Positions 34,957 through 44,700 of a stretch of DNA of 64,000 bases are shown here, one piece after another. The position numbers and the translations under genes are program-made. This stretch comes from CAZKWG01 sp964615375 (GTDB lineage: Bacteria; Myxococcota_A; UBA796; CAZKWG01). Positions within the stretch are counted from its first letter, which is position 1, and the number at the start of each line of letters is the position of its first letter. Below the pieces are notes generated by a model. That model did not search any database and was not told the origin of the DNA. It saw nothing but the letters and a program-made list of their open reading frames with translations. The stretch covers positions 1 through 64,000 of the forward strand of contig CAZTOW010000033.1 of NCBI GenBank assembly GCA_964615375.1. Direction: 5' to 3'.

Positions 34957-36408
34957 TCAGCGGCCGTGCTTCGCGGCCGGCAGGCGCTCCTTCAGGTTCC
35001 AGGCCGGATCCCAGGCGGGCGTGTGGCAGCTGGTGCAGATGCTCTCGATCACGCACTCGGGGCAGCTCTCGCCCAGGCCCACGATGTTGTCCTTGGAGGG
35101 CGCGGCGACGTGATCGCCCCCGGGGCCGTGGCAGCTCTCGCAGCTCACGCCCTCGTCCACGCGGTAGCCGTCCAGGGTCTTCGGCGGGATGCCCGAGGCG
35201 GTCGCGGTGGCGTGGCAGGTGACGCACTCCACCCGGGCGCGGTCGGGCTCGGAGAGCGCCGCCATGGCGCCGGCATGCGGGTCCTTCTTCCAGCTCTTGT
35301 GCTCGGCCTTGTGGCAGGAGGCGCAGGCGGCGGCGCCCACGGTCGGGCCCTGGGGGAAGGCCAGCAGGGGGCGCTCGGCCTGCCCGCGGGCCAGCGCGGA
35401 GAGCCGCGCGTCGATCTCAGCGTCGGAGAGCGTGTTGATCCGGTAGTGGTCGATGAGGGGCAGGCCCTTCTCCACCGAGAAGGCCACGGAGTGCTTCGCG
35501 TCGTGGCAGCTCGCGCAGGCCGCGCGGGCGTCGGTGCGCTCGCCGTCGTGCGGGCCCGAGGGGCCGTGGCAGCTCTCGCAGGTCACGTCCGTCAGCGGGC
35601 TCGAGTGGTCACCCACCTCGAAGCCGCCGCTCCCCAGCCCGGTGACGTGGCAGCCCACACAGGACAGGTCGTCGGCGCGCTCCCGGCGGTAGAGCGTGCG
35701 GTAGGCCACCGCGTGGTGGGTCAGCAGCCAGCTCCCCATCTCCTCGCTGTGGCAGGCCCCGCAGGTGGCGTCGCTCTGGTAGCCGGAGAACTCGGAGAAG
35801 GGCGCCTCGGGGTGGCGACGCAGGACGAGGTAGCCGCCCAGCCCGCGACGCCAGGGGGCGTAGGCCTCGAACAGCAGCACCGAGCGCATCCCGTCCGTGG
35901 CGGCGGGCTTCGCCGGGTCCGGGCGGGCCAGGAACACGCTCGGCGTGGACGTGGCGCCCAGCGCGCGGGCGAAGCCGTGGTCGGCGTCCACCACGATCTC
36001 AAACGGCACCTTGTACTTCTGGACGAAGGCGTCCAGATCGGCCTTCATGGACGAGCTCGTCGCCACGCCGATCCAGGTGAGCCCGCCCTTGCCCTGGAGC
36101 GACACGATCTCCGGCGTGGCGTGCTGGCAGTGCGGGCAGAGGGGCGCGAAGTAGTACAGCGCGGTCTCGCCCGTGATCTTGTCGGCGATGGCGGCGGGGA
36201 GCTCCACGGCCACCGCCTCGGGCACGCGCAGCACCTCGGACATGGACGCCGCCGCCTTGCCGGGGCTCCAGCCGTTGGGCGAGCTGGGGGCGGGGGCGGC
36301 GCTGGGGTCCGCCGCCGCGCCGCCGCAGGCGACCAGCAGGACCGCGACCAGCAGGACCGCGACCAGGATCAGCAGCGCCCGACGGAGCGGTGCGAGCGAG
36401 GGGGACAT
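34957..36408 (-). CDS. Thioredoxin-like / octahaem cytochrome c fusion lipoprotein
   Basis: A 483-residue protein. The lipoprotein signal ends in LLVAC with Cys28. Residues 50-190 form a thioredoxin-like domain with CPHC at 91-94 and a cis-Pro region (TSTPSVFL). From about 220 there are eight CxxCH c-type haem motifs: CGACH, CVGCH, CESCH, CASCH twice, CVTCH, CESCH and CTSCH. Their spacing resembles cytochrome c554/multihaem families. CPEC near the end lacks the His. The protein should sit on the outer face of a membrane and move electrons between a thiol/disulfide centre and haems. The TlpA-like part could also help haem attachment. The substrate is unknown. Confidence 0.85.
   Translation of the reverse strand: MSPSLAPLRRALLILVAVLLVAVLLVACGGAAADPSAAPAPSSPNGWSPGKAAASMSEVLRVPEAVAVELPAAIADKITGETALYYFAPLCPHCQHATPEIVSLQGKGGLTWIGVATSSSMKADLDAFVQKYKVPFEIVVDADHGFARALGATSTPSVFLARPDPAKPAATDGMRSVLLFEAYAPWRRGLGGYLVLRRHPEAPFSEFSGYQSDATCGACHSEEMGSWLLTHHAVAYRTLYRRERADDLSCVGCHVTGLGSGGFEVGDHSSPLTDVTCESCHGPSGPHDGERTDARAACASCHDAKHSVAFSVEKGLPLIDHYRINTLSDAEIDARLSALARGQAERPLLAFPQGPTVGAAACASCHKAEHKSWKKDPHAGAMAALSEPDRARVECVTCHATATASGIPPKTLDGYRVDEGVSCESCHGPGGDHVAAPSKDNIVGLGESCPECVIESICTSCHTPAWDPAWNLKERLPAAKHGR
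36331..36360. repeat. 15-bp tandem duplication inside a signal-peptide coding region
   Basis: GACCAGCAGGACCGC occurs twice in a row, at 36331-36345 and 36346-36360. A degenerate third copy follows. On the minus strand it encodes a repeated A-V-L-L-V unit in the hydrophobic core of the cytochrome signal peptide. It is in frame, so copy change would lengthen or shorten the core. Confidence 0.8.
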
Positions 36409-36486
36409 CTGCGAATCATAGCGCGGCGGGCGAGCGCTCGCCCGGCCGAGCGCGAGGGGGCGGGATAGCAGATCGCGGGAGGGTTC

Positions 36487-36957
36487 ATGTCCGAGCCGTC
36501 GCCGCAGGGCGCGCCCGAGCTGGCCTGGGAGGATCGCGGCGAGCTGGCCCGCGAGGGCCTCCGGCCGCTGCATTTCCTGGTCGGCACCTGGACCGGCGGG
36601 GGCGCGGGCCACGAGGGGCCGCTGAGGGCCACGCTCAGCGCGAGCCTGTGCGTGGAGGACACGGTGCTGATGGTCCGCGAGCAGAACCAGGACGCCCGCG
36701 GCGAGCTGGTCTACGAGGATCTGAGCCTGTACCGCTACGATCCGGTCGCCCGGCAGCTCAAGGTGCTGCAGGTCACGGCGCCCGCCTGGATCACCGAGCA
36801 GCTCGTCGTCGCCGAGCCCTGGGGCTGCCGCTGGTACGCCGGCCCCTTCGCCCCGCAGGTGGTCCTGCGCCTGGACGACGCGGGCGCGCTGCGCGTCGAA
36901 GTCTGGGAGCCCGAGGCCGCCCGCCCCGCCCAGGTGGTGAGCTATCGCCGCGCCTGA
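36487..36957 (+). CDS. Small nitrobindin/DUF1579-like beta-barrel protein
   Basis: A 156-residue soluble protein. LHFLVGTWTGGGAGHEGPL near residue 30 matches the opening of lipocalin-like ten-strand barrels of the nitrobindin and DUF1579 groups. Alternating hydrophobic strands follow, such as EDLSLYRYDP, LKVLQVTA and VVLRLDDAG. These barrels bind haem or small hydrophobic ligands. The usual axial His of nitrobindin near the C-terminus is not evident, so the haem-binding role is unproven. The gene is 78 bp divergent from the cytochrome gene and may be co-expressed with the methyltransferase downstream. Confidence 0.5.
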   Translation: MSEPSPQGAPELAWEDRGELAREGLRPLHFLVGTWTGGGAGHEGPLRATLSASLCVEDTVLMVREQNQDARGELVYEDLSLYRYDPVARQLKVLQVTAPAWITEQLVVAEPWGCRWYAGPFAPQVVLRLDDAGALRVEVWEPEAARPAQVVSYRRA

Positions 36958-37042
36958 GCCCGACCTGCTGCGCTGCGCCCTCCCCGCGCCCGACCCCGCC
37001 CTGGCCGAGGCGATCCGGCGCCCGAAGCTCCACCACGCCGCC

Positions 37043-38107
37043 GTGGACATCCTCGGAGCCGCGCGGGCGAGTCCGAGCCACGCCACCCCGCTGCTGGCCC
37101 GCCGCTTCCGCGAGGAGCGCCGCCTGGGCAGCAAGGAGCGGCCGGTGGTGGCCGAGGCGGTCTACGGCGTCATCCGGCACGAGCGCCTCCTGGACCGCGC
37201 CGGGGCCGGGGACGACGACGCCCGCGTGGACGGGCTCGCCGACCTGCTCTCCGGGGACCGCCTGGCCGGGCTGGAGGCCGGCGACCCGCGGACCGACTAC
37301 GCCGACGCCCTCTCGCTCCCGGAGCGCCTCGCCGGGGAGTGGCTGGACCGCCTGGGCCCCCTGGAGGCCGCCCGCCTCGGCGCCGCCCTCGCCGGCCGCG
37401 CCCCCCTCACCGTCCGCGCCAACCGGGCCCGCACGGACCGCGCGCGCCTGGCCGCCCGCCTGGAGGCCGAGGGCCTGCGGGTGGAGCCCTGCGCCGGCGC
37501 CCCCGACGGGCTGCGCCTGCTGGATCGCGTGAACGCGCCCTCGCTCGCGGCCTTTCAGGAGGGCCTCTTCGAGGTGCAGGACGAAGCCAGCCAGCGCCTC
37601 TGTGAGGCCGCCCTGGACGCCCTCGCCCGCGCCGGGCTCCCGACGCGCGCCCTGGACCTCTGCGCCGGCTCCGGCGGCAAGACCCTGGCGCTGGCCGCCC
37701 GCGGGGTGCGGGTGCGCGCCCACGACGTGCGCTCCCGCGCCCTCGACGAGCTGTGGACCCGGGCCCGACGCGCCGGCCTCGACGCGCTCATCCGCCTGGG
37801 CGAGCCCCGGCCCGCGCCGCTGGTGCTGGTGGACGCGCCCTGCTCGGGCACCGGCCGGCTCCGCCGCGACCCCGCCCTGCGCTGGGGCTTGCGCCCGCCC
37901 GATCTCGACCTGCAACGCCAGCTCCTCCACCAGGGGGCGGCGCTGGTCGAGCCCGGCGGCCTGCTCCTCTACGCGACCTGCTCGCTGCAGCGCGCGGAGA
38001 ACGACCACGAGCCCGGACCAGGCTGGACATGCGAGGAGCGGGTCGAGCTCTGGCCGCACCGCGAGGGCACGGACGGCTTCGCCTGGAGCCTGTGGCGCCG
38101 GACCTGA
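37043..38107 (+). CDS. RsmB/NSUN-like RNA cytosine-C5 methyltransferase
   Basis: A 354-residue product from GTG at 37043. Residues 15-110 look like the NusB-type RNA-binding domain of RsmB. The SAM-binding part has ALDLCAGSGGKTLALA, DVRSRALDELW, the motif IV LVDAPCSGTGRLRRDP and the motif VI LYATCSL, which hold the two Cys used for C5-methylation. The last 30 residues are shorter than in RsmB. The frame is open for about 100 bp upstream of the GTG and the helix LHHAAVDILG begins before it. The true start may therefore lie a few codons upstream at a non-standard codon. The target could be 16S rRNA or tRNA. Confidence 0.8.
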   Translation: MDILGAARASPSHATPLLARRFREERRLGSKERPVVAEAVYGVIRHERLLDRAGAGDDDARVDGLADLLSGDRLAGLEAGDPRTDYADALSLPERLAGEWLDRLGPLEAARLGAALAGRAPLTVRANRARTDRARLAARLEAEGLRVEPCAGAPDGLRLLDRVNAPSLAAFQEGLFEVQDEASQRLCEAALDALARAGLPTRALDLCAGSGGKTLALAARGVRVRAHDVRSRALDELWTRARRAGLDALIRLGEPRPAPLVLVDAPCSGTGRLRRDPALRWGLRPPDLDLQRQLLHQGAALVEPGGLLLYATCSLQRAENDHEPGPGWTCEERVELWPHREGTDGFAWSLWRRT

Positions 38108-38123
38108 GCGCGCCGGACCTGAG
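38095..38123. repeat. 14-bp tandem repeat spanning a stop codon
   Basis: GCGCCGGACCTGAG is present at 38095-38108 and again at 38110-38123, a period of 15 bp. The first copy contains the stop codon of the methyltransferase gene. The second lies just past it, before the convergent rhomboid stop. Confidence 0.85.
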
Positions 38124-38126
38124 GCT

Positions 38127-39830
38127 TCAGGGCAGATCGGTGGAGAGCCCCCAGGCCCGCCGCTGGCGCTTCAGCAGGCGATCCCCGGGGAGCTCGACCC
38201 AGGCCCGGTCCAGCAGCGCCAGCGCCTCCGGCTCGCGGCCCGCCGTCGCCAGGGCCTGCGCCGCCGCCACCAGCACCCGGGGCTCGCGCGGCGCGAGGTC
38301 CAGGGCGCGCTTCAGCTCCTCGTCCAGCGCCTCGGGGCGCAGCGTGGACACCAGCTCCAGGCGCGCCGCCAGCACCTCCGGCTCCTGCGGGGAGAGCCTC
38401 GACGCCTCCTCCAGCGCCTGGAGCGCGCCCGGGGCGTCCCCCGCCCGGCTCAGCACCAGCCCGAGCTGCACATAGGGACCCCAGGAGCGCGGGTTCTCCG
38501 AGACCGCCTGCCGGGCCTGCTGCACCTCGGGCGGGTCCTGGATATCCACGCCGTCGAAGATTCGCTCCACCAGGGGTTGTAGTCGCGCGCTGAGCGCGGC
38601 CTCCGTCACGATCTGGGCCTTGTAGGTGTAGGCCCCGCGCACCAGGACCAGGGCCTGGAGCACGAGAGGCTGGCCGTCCTGCACCAGATCCACCGTGAGG
38701 CGCGCCCCCTGGGCCCCGTCGCGCTCCAGGGTCTCGCGGGCCCGCGGGCGCACCTCGCTGGCGCTGGCCTGCACGCGCTCCAGCAGCGCCCCCTCCGCCG
38801 CCTCCAGCGAGGCGGGCCGCTCCCCGCGGTCCACCGTCGTGACCAGCGTGGCCGCGCTGGTGGGCGAGCGCAGGGCCCGCTCGCCGGTGAAGGCGCCCCC
38901 CGGCTTCCAGCCCGAGGGCCGCAGGAAGGTCGCGCCCTCCTCGGTCATCGGCTCCAGCGCGACCAGCTCGGGCCCGAAGCGCCAGAGCCCCAGCAGCGTG
39001 GCCACCGTGGCCGCCACCACCCCGAGCCGCACCTGCCGGTTCCGCGCCCGCCGGGCCGCGAAGACCTCGGGCTCCAGCAGGGTCATCAGCGCCACGCCGC
39101 CCAGCAGCCCGCCCAGGTGGCACCAGTTGTCCACGTTCTCCGCGCCGATGCTCGTGAGGATGGACAGCGCCGGGTAGGGCAGGATGGCGAAGCCGAAGTA
39201 CTTGCGCGCCCGCGGCGGGATGGACTCCCAGTGCTTCCAGCCGAAGATCACCGCCGCCGCCAGCAGCCCGAAGCCGCCCCCGCTCGAGCCCAGCGTGGGG
39301 AGCCCCGGCGAGAGCATCAGGCTCATCAGCCCGCCCGTCACCACGCTCCCGAAGAAGAGGATCAGCAGGTTGCGCGCCCCCATCGCCCGCTCCAGGTGGT
39401 AGCCCGTGTACGCGATGAACAGCAGGTTGAAGAGCAGGTGCGTGAAGTCGACGTGCAGCAGCCCGTAGCTCAGCAGGCGCCAGACCTTGCCCTCCTCCAG
39501 CACCGCGGGCGTCCAGTTGGTGAAGTGCCCCTGAAGCCAGCGGCTCCCCTCGGGCGCCCAGCTCCACAAGTAGACGCGGATCTGCACCCCCACCAGCGCC
39601 GCCGTCGCCAGCGGCAGCCCCGCGGCCGTGAGGTTGCGCCGGAAGGCCACCGCCTCCGGGTCGTTGAGCGCCTGGAAGAGCTCCAGCTCACCCGCGGGGC
39701 GGAAGGCGTCCCCGGTGATCAGCGGGTAGCGCACCGGGGTCGTCGCGCGCACCTCCCCCTCGCGGATGCGACGCTCGAAGTCGTCGTACGTCATCCGCTG
39801 CACGCGGTCGCCGTAGCGCACCTCGATCAT
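38127..39830 (-). CDS. Rhomboid intramembrane protease with C-terminal TPR region
   Basis: A 567-residue membrane protein. Residues 1-60 are a soluble region; six to seven transmembrane helices follow between about 70 and 280. The catalytic Ser183 lies in GSSGGGFG and His238 in WCHLGG. HVDFTHLLFNLLF supplies the conserved His/Asn of the oxyanion region, so it should be an active protease that cleaves membrane proteins in the bilayer. After a further helix the protein has about 290 soluble residues. The last 130 are TPR-like, probably for substrate or partner binding. Its start overlaps the stop of the small membrane gene upstream by one base (TGATG). Confidence 0.88.
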   Translation of the reverse strand: MIEVRYGDRVQRMTYDDFERRIREGEVRATTPVRYPLITGDAFRPAGELELFQALNDPEAVAFRRNLTAAGLPLATAALVGVQIRVYLWSWAPEGSRWLQGHFTNWTPAVLEEGKVWRLLSYGLLHVDFTHLLFNLLFIAYTGYHLERAMGARNLLILFFGSVVTGGLMSLMLSPGLPTLGSSGGGFGLLAAAVIFGWKHWESIPPRARKYFGFAILPYPALSILTSIGAENVDNWCHLGGLLGGVALMTLLEPEVFAARRARNRQVRLGVVAATVATLLGLWRFGPELVALEPMTEEGATFLRPSGWKPGGAFTGERALRSPTSAATLVTTVDRGERPASLEAAEGALLERVQASASEVRPRARETLERDGAQGARLTVDLVQDGQPLVLQALVLVRGAYTYKAQIVTEAALSARLQPLVERIFDGVDIQDPPEVQQARQAVSENPRSWGPYVQLGLVLSRAGDAPGALQALEEASRLSPQEPEVLAARLELVSTLRPEALDEELKRALDLAPREPRVLVAAAQALATAGREPEALALLDRAWVELPGDRLLKRQRRAWGLSTDLP

Positions 39831-40174
39831 CAGGTCCGGCCCACCAGCAGGTAGAGGTGATAGAAAGGGACGATCGCCGTGAAGTACGCGCCGCCGTGCA
39901 TCATGGCGTGGCCGGGGATGATGCCCTTCTTCGTGCTGCGCTCCAGCACGAGCCCGGCCAGCGCCACGCCCGCCCCCAGCCCGTACAGCCCCCAGGGGTA
40001 GGGCGCCGAGGGCACGCGCGGCTCGGTGTTGCCCATCCAGATCGCCACGCCCATCGCCAGATCGCGCCCGTAGCGCGTGGTCGTGTACGCCCCCACGAGC
40101 CCGGCCGCGCAGGCCGAGATCGCCGACAGGGTCGAGGCCAGCGCGAGGCAGCCGCGGACGTTGGGGGGGGCCAT
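39830..40174 (-). CDS. Small membrane protein coupled to the rhomboid gene
   Basis: A 114-residue protein with about three hydrophobic segments: near residues 9-30, 61-80 and 95-112. No family is recognised. Its stop codon shares the A with the ATG of the rhomboid gene, so the two are translated together. The product may be a rhomboid partner or substrate, but this rests only on position. It has no cysteine pattern or catalytic motif; KKGIIPGHAMMHGGAYF is the most polar segment. Confidence 0.6.
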   Translation of the reverse strand: MAPPNVRGCLALASTLSAISACAAGLVGAYTTTRYGRDLAMGVAIWMGNTEPRVPSAPYPWGLYGLGAGVALAGLVLERSTKKGIIPGHAMMHGGAYFTAIVPFYHLYLLVGRT

Positions 40175-40224
40175 CCGAAGAGCATAGCCGGTCCGGCCCT
40201 CGGCGCCCGGTTAAGACCCTCGGG

Positions 40225-41471
<1,247 letters not shown>

Positions 41472-41475
<4 letters not shown>

Positions 41476-42452
41476 AGGAGGAGATCCGGAGCCTGATCGC
41501 GGCGGGCGGGCCCCCGGACGAGGCGGGCTTCGAGGCCGCCGCGCTGGCCCTCTACCGCTGGCAGCTGGCGCACAACCCGGACTACGCCGCCTTCTCCGAC
41601 GGCGCCGCCCCCGCGCGCTGGACCGAGATCCCCGCCGTGCCCGTGGGCCTCTTCCGCGAGCTCGCGCTGACCTGCTTCCCGCCCGAGCAGGCGCGCCACG
41701 TCTTCCGCACCAGCGGCACCACCGCCGAGCAGTCCGGGCTCCACCGCCTGCTGGACACCGACGTCTACGACCTCGGGGCGCGCCAGCACGCCGAGGCCAC
41801 GGTGGGGCCGCTGCCGCGGGGCGGCGTCTCCCTGGTCTCGCCCGCCGCCCACTCCTCGCTGGGCCACATGGCGCGGAGCTTCGCGCCCCGTCTCTCCTGG
41901 CGCTGGGACCCCGATCGCGGGCTGGACGCGCCCGGCGCCCTGGCCGACCTGCGGGCGGCCACCGCCCCCGTCTTCCTGCCGGCCACGGCGTTTGCGATGG
42001 CGGACCTGCTGGACGCGCTGGGCGAGGAGATCCTGAGCCTCCCCGTGGGATCCCTGGTCATGGTGACCGGCGGCTTCAAGGGGCGGCGCCAGGAGCTCTC
42101 CGAGGCCGAGCTGGCCGGGCGGGTGGAGCGCGCCTTCCCCGGGACCCGCCAGGTCTCCGAGTACGGGATGACCGAGCTCTCCAGCCAGCTCTGGGGGCCG
42201 CTGCGGGACCGGCTCTACGCCCCGCCGCGCTGGCTGCGGGCGCTGGCCGTGGACCCGGAGACCGGCGAGCCGGCCGCGGAGGGGCTGCTGCGCTTCGTGG
42301 ATCTGGCCAACCACCAGACGGTGCTGGCCATCGAGACCCAGGACCTGGGCCAGGTCCTCGCCGACGGGCGCGTGCGCCTGCTGGGGCGCCTGCCCGCCGC
42401 GCCCCCCCGCGGGTGCAGCCTGGACGCGGAGCGGGCGCGGGGCCCCGCGTGA
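41472..42452 (+). CDS. LuxE-like acyl-protein synthetase
   Basis: A 326-residue protein from GTG, overlapping the upstream stop by GTGA. The AMP-binding signature is FRTSGTTAEQSG near residue 80, followed by SLVSPAAHSSLGHM and VMVTGGFKGRRQELS. EYGMTELSSQLWG is the adenylation motif that contacts the acyl-adenylate. The Cys in RGCSLDAERA near the C-terminus fits the acyl-accepting Cys of LuxE. The fatty-acid reductase complex activates a carboxylic acid as acyl-AMP, loads it on that Cys and hands it to LuxC. No luciferase (LuxA/LuxB) or LuxD gene is nearby, so the acid substrate is not a light-producing one. Confidence 0.78.
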
Positions 42453-43546
42453 GCGCGGAGGAGGATCGCGTCGGTCGGGTGCTGGCCGCGCTGGAGCGCC
42501 TGAGACGCGCCGATCCGACGCCCTGGTCCCAGGGGCTCTCGCCGGAGGGAGCCCGCCTCGCCCTGGAGGCCGCGGCGGGCGCGATCACGGCCGAGGGCCT
42601 CCGGGCCGAGCTGCGCACCCCGGGCCGGCGCCCGCGGGCGGCGGCCGTGATCGTGGCCTGGGGGGTGTTCACCTCGCCGCTGGAGTGGGTGGCCCTGCTG
42701 GCGGCGGCTGGGGTGGAGCCGCTGCTCAAGCCGCCGTCCGCCGACCCGGCCTTCTCCGCCGCGCTGGTGGAGGCGCTCCTCGCCGAGGGCCTGCCCGCCC
42801 GGCTGCTGGCGGGGCGGGAGCTACCCCCGGAGGCTGAGCTGATCCTGGCCTTCGGCTCGGATCCGACCATGGAGGCGCTCGCCGAACAGCACCCCGACCG
42901 CCGCCTGGTGCTGCACGGGCACCGCTTCAGCCTCGCCCTCGTGCATGAGGGGGCCGACCTGCATGCCGCCGCCCGCGCGCTCGCTCTGGACCACGCGCTC
43001 TACGACACGCGGGGCTGCATGGCGCCGGTGGCCGTGCTCACCGACGCCGACCCCCAGGCCCTGGGGGAGGCCCTCTACGACGCGCTGGCCGAGGCTCAGG
43101 CCCGCTGGCCCCGCGGCCCGGCCCGCCTCCCCGCCCTCGCCGCCCGCCTCCGCGAGCGCGCCGGGCTGGCCCGGGTCCGCGGGCGCGCTCGCCTGGGCGA
43201 GGGCTTTGCGGTCCTGGAGCTCCCACCCCGACACTTCGTGCCCGAGGCCCTCCCCCGCGTGGCCGTGATCCACCCGCTCGGCGCGCTGGACGAGGCCGCG
43301 GCCCTGCTGGAGCCCTGGCGCCCGCACCTCTCCACCCTGGGCGCCAGCCTCGTGACCCGGGAAGGCGAAGACCCGAGAGCCCCGGCCTTCGCAGGCTGGT
43401 TCTCTCGGGTCTGTCCGCTGGGGACCATGCAGGTCCCGCCCTTCCCTCGCCGCCACGACGGTCGCCCGATGCTGGGCTCCCTCGTCGGCGAGGATCAGGC
43501 CTCAGGCATGGGCGGGGGCGCCGCGGCGCCGCGGATCCCGGAGTAG
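42449..43546 (+). CDS. LuxC-like acyl-CoA/acyl-protein reductase
   Basis: A 365-residue protein from GTG with GTGA overlap to the LuxE-like gene. The central part is aldehyde-dehydrogenase-like: AWGVFTSPLEWVALLAAAGV and LLKPPSADPAFS for NADP(H) binding. The catalytic Cys lies in LYDTRGCMAPVAVL, as in LuxC. PLGTMQVPPF near the C-terminus is also typical. It would reduce the acyl thioester made by the LuxE-like protein to an aldehyde. The last 17 codons overlap the convergent sigma-factor gene by 52 bp, which is unusual. The C-terminal tail may be dispensable. Confidence 0.75.
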   Translation: MSAEEDRVGRVLAALERLRRADPTPWSQGLSPEGARLALEAAAGAITAEGLRAELRTPGRRPRAAAVIVAWGVFTSPLEWVALLAAAGVEPLLKPPSADPAFSAALVEALLAEGLPARLLAGRELPPEAELILAFGSDPTMEALAEQHPDRRLVLHGHRFSLALVHEGADLHAAARALALDHALYDTRGCMAPVAVLTDADPQALGEALYDALAEAQARWPRGPARLPALAARLRERAGLARVRGRARLGEGFAVLELPPRHFVPEALPRVAVIHPLGALDEAAALLEPWRPHLSTLGASLVTREGEDPRAPAFAGWFSRVCPLGTMQVPPFPRRHDGRPMLGSLVGEDQASGMGGGAAAPRIPE

Positions 43547-44538
43547 TCCCGCAGCCGGACGAGCGCCTCGCGCTCGATCTGGCGGACGCGCTCGCGAGAG
43601 AGGCCCATCTCCTTGCCGACCTCGGACAGCGTGCGGAACTCCCCGTCCTCGAGCCCGTAGCGCCGGGTGAGCACGAAGCGCTGACGCTCGGTGAGCAGCG
43701 CGTTGAAGGCCGTCTGCATGCGGCCGAGCTCCTGGCCGCTGATCGCGTCGGAGTCCGGCTGGGGCGCGTCCTCGTCGGAGAGGAAGCGGTCCAGCGGGCG
43801 GGGGCGGGGCCCGTCGTCCACCGGCTGCTCCAGCGAGATGGTGTTGCCCTGGCTCAGCAGGAGCTCGGCGCGCTCCTTGTCGATCCCGACCTCCTCGGCC
43901 AGATCGGCGGTGCTGTACTCCATGCCCACGCTCTCGAAGCGCTTCATGGCCTTGCGCAGGTTGCGGGTCTGCTCGACCGCGCAGCCGGGGAGGCGCACCG
44001 GGCGGCCCGTGTGGTCGATGGCGCGCGTCATCTGGGCGCGCACCCACCAGCGAGCGTAGGTGGAGAAGCGGATGCCGCGATCCGGGTCGAAGCGCTTGGC
44101 CGCGCGCAGCAGGCCGATGTAGCCCTCCTGGACCAGATCCTCCTCGTCCATGAAGGGGCCCGCCAGCTTGCGGGCCTCGCCGTGGGCGATGCGGCGACCG
44201 GACATGGCGAGCCGCCAGCGCAGCTCCTCGGCGCGCTGCCAGGCGTCCATGGCCTTGCGGCTGCGGGCGCGGAGCTGATCATCGCGACGCGCGGCGCGCA
44301 TCACGGCGTTGACGGCCTCCTCCAGACGATCCACGGCGCCCGCCCGGGTGCGCTCGGCGCGATCCGGGCGACGCATCAGGATGGACTCGGCCTCCGGGAT
44401 CCCCGCGACCGCCTCACGCGCCTCCTGCTCCGCCTTGCGGATCTCACGCGCCATGGACTTCTCTTCCTCGGCGGTGAGGCGCTCAGAGACGTGGTCGACG
44501 TCAGGCACGCGGTAGACCCGGTCGATTCCGAGAGACAT
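43495..44538 (-). CDS. RpoD/RpoS-type sigma-70 factor (group 2)
   Basis: A 347-residue sigma factor from ATG at 44538, with AGGAG 8 bp before it. Region 2 is DLVQEGYIGLLRAAKRFDPD with the -10-melting RFSTYARWWVRAQMTRAI segment. Region 3 follows (TADLAEEVGIDKERAELLL) and region 4 contains RYGLEDGEFRTLSEVGKEMG and RERVRQIEREAL. Region 1.1 is absent and the N-terminus is short, so it is a secondary rather than the primary factor. The Lys/Arg-rich spacer near 60-110 is longer than usual. Its own promoter region carries a perfect TTGACA and a palindrome, so it is probably regulated. Confidence 0.85.
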   Translation of the reverse strand: MSLGIDRVYRVPDVDHVSERLTAEEEKSMAREIRKAEQEAREAVAGIPEAESILMRRPDRAERTRAGAVDRLEEAVNAVMRAARRDDQLRARSRKAMDAWQRAEELRWRLAMSGRRIAHGEARKLAGPFMDEEDLVQEGYIGLLRAAKRFDPDRGIRFSTYARWWVRAQMTRAIDHTGRPVRLPGCAVEQTRNLRKAMKRFESVGMEYSTADLAEEVGIDKERAELLLSQGNTISLEQPVDDGPRPRPLDRFLSDEDAPQPDSDAISGQELGRMQTAFNALLTERQRFVLTRRYGLEDGEFRTLSEVGKEMGLSRERVRQIEREALVRLRDYSGIRGAAAPPPMPEA

Positions 44539-44637
44539 ACGCGACACTCCTTTGAAGGGGCTCTGGGGGTCGGTGCCTCCTCCCCGTACGAGGCAGGGCG
44601 AACACCCCAGGCTATGAAACGGGACTATCTGATACCT

Positions 44638-44677
44638 CAGTGGTCCCACTGTCAAGTAGTTTCTGTTACGTTTCTGT
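44638..44677 (-). promoter_or_regulatory. Sigma-factor gene promoter with operator palindrome and direct repeats
   Basis: On the minus strand, TTGACA lies at 44655-44650. It overlaps the perfect palindrome CAGTGGTCCCACTG (44638-44651, 6-bp arms). The -10 (about TCAGAT) is weak, as in activator-dependent promoters. Upstream, GTTTCTGT occurs twice (44659-44666 and 44670-44677) in direct orientation, one helical turn (11 bp) apart. Confidence 0.5.
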
Positions 44678-44700
44678 GACAGACCTTGCTGAATGAGGAT

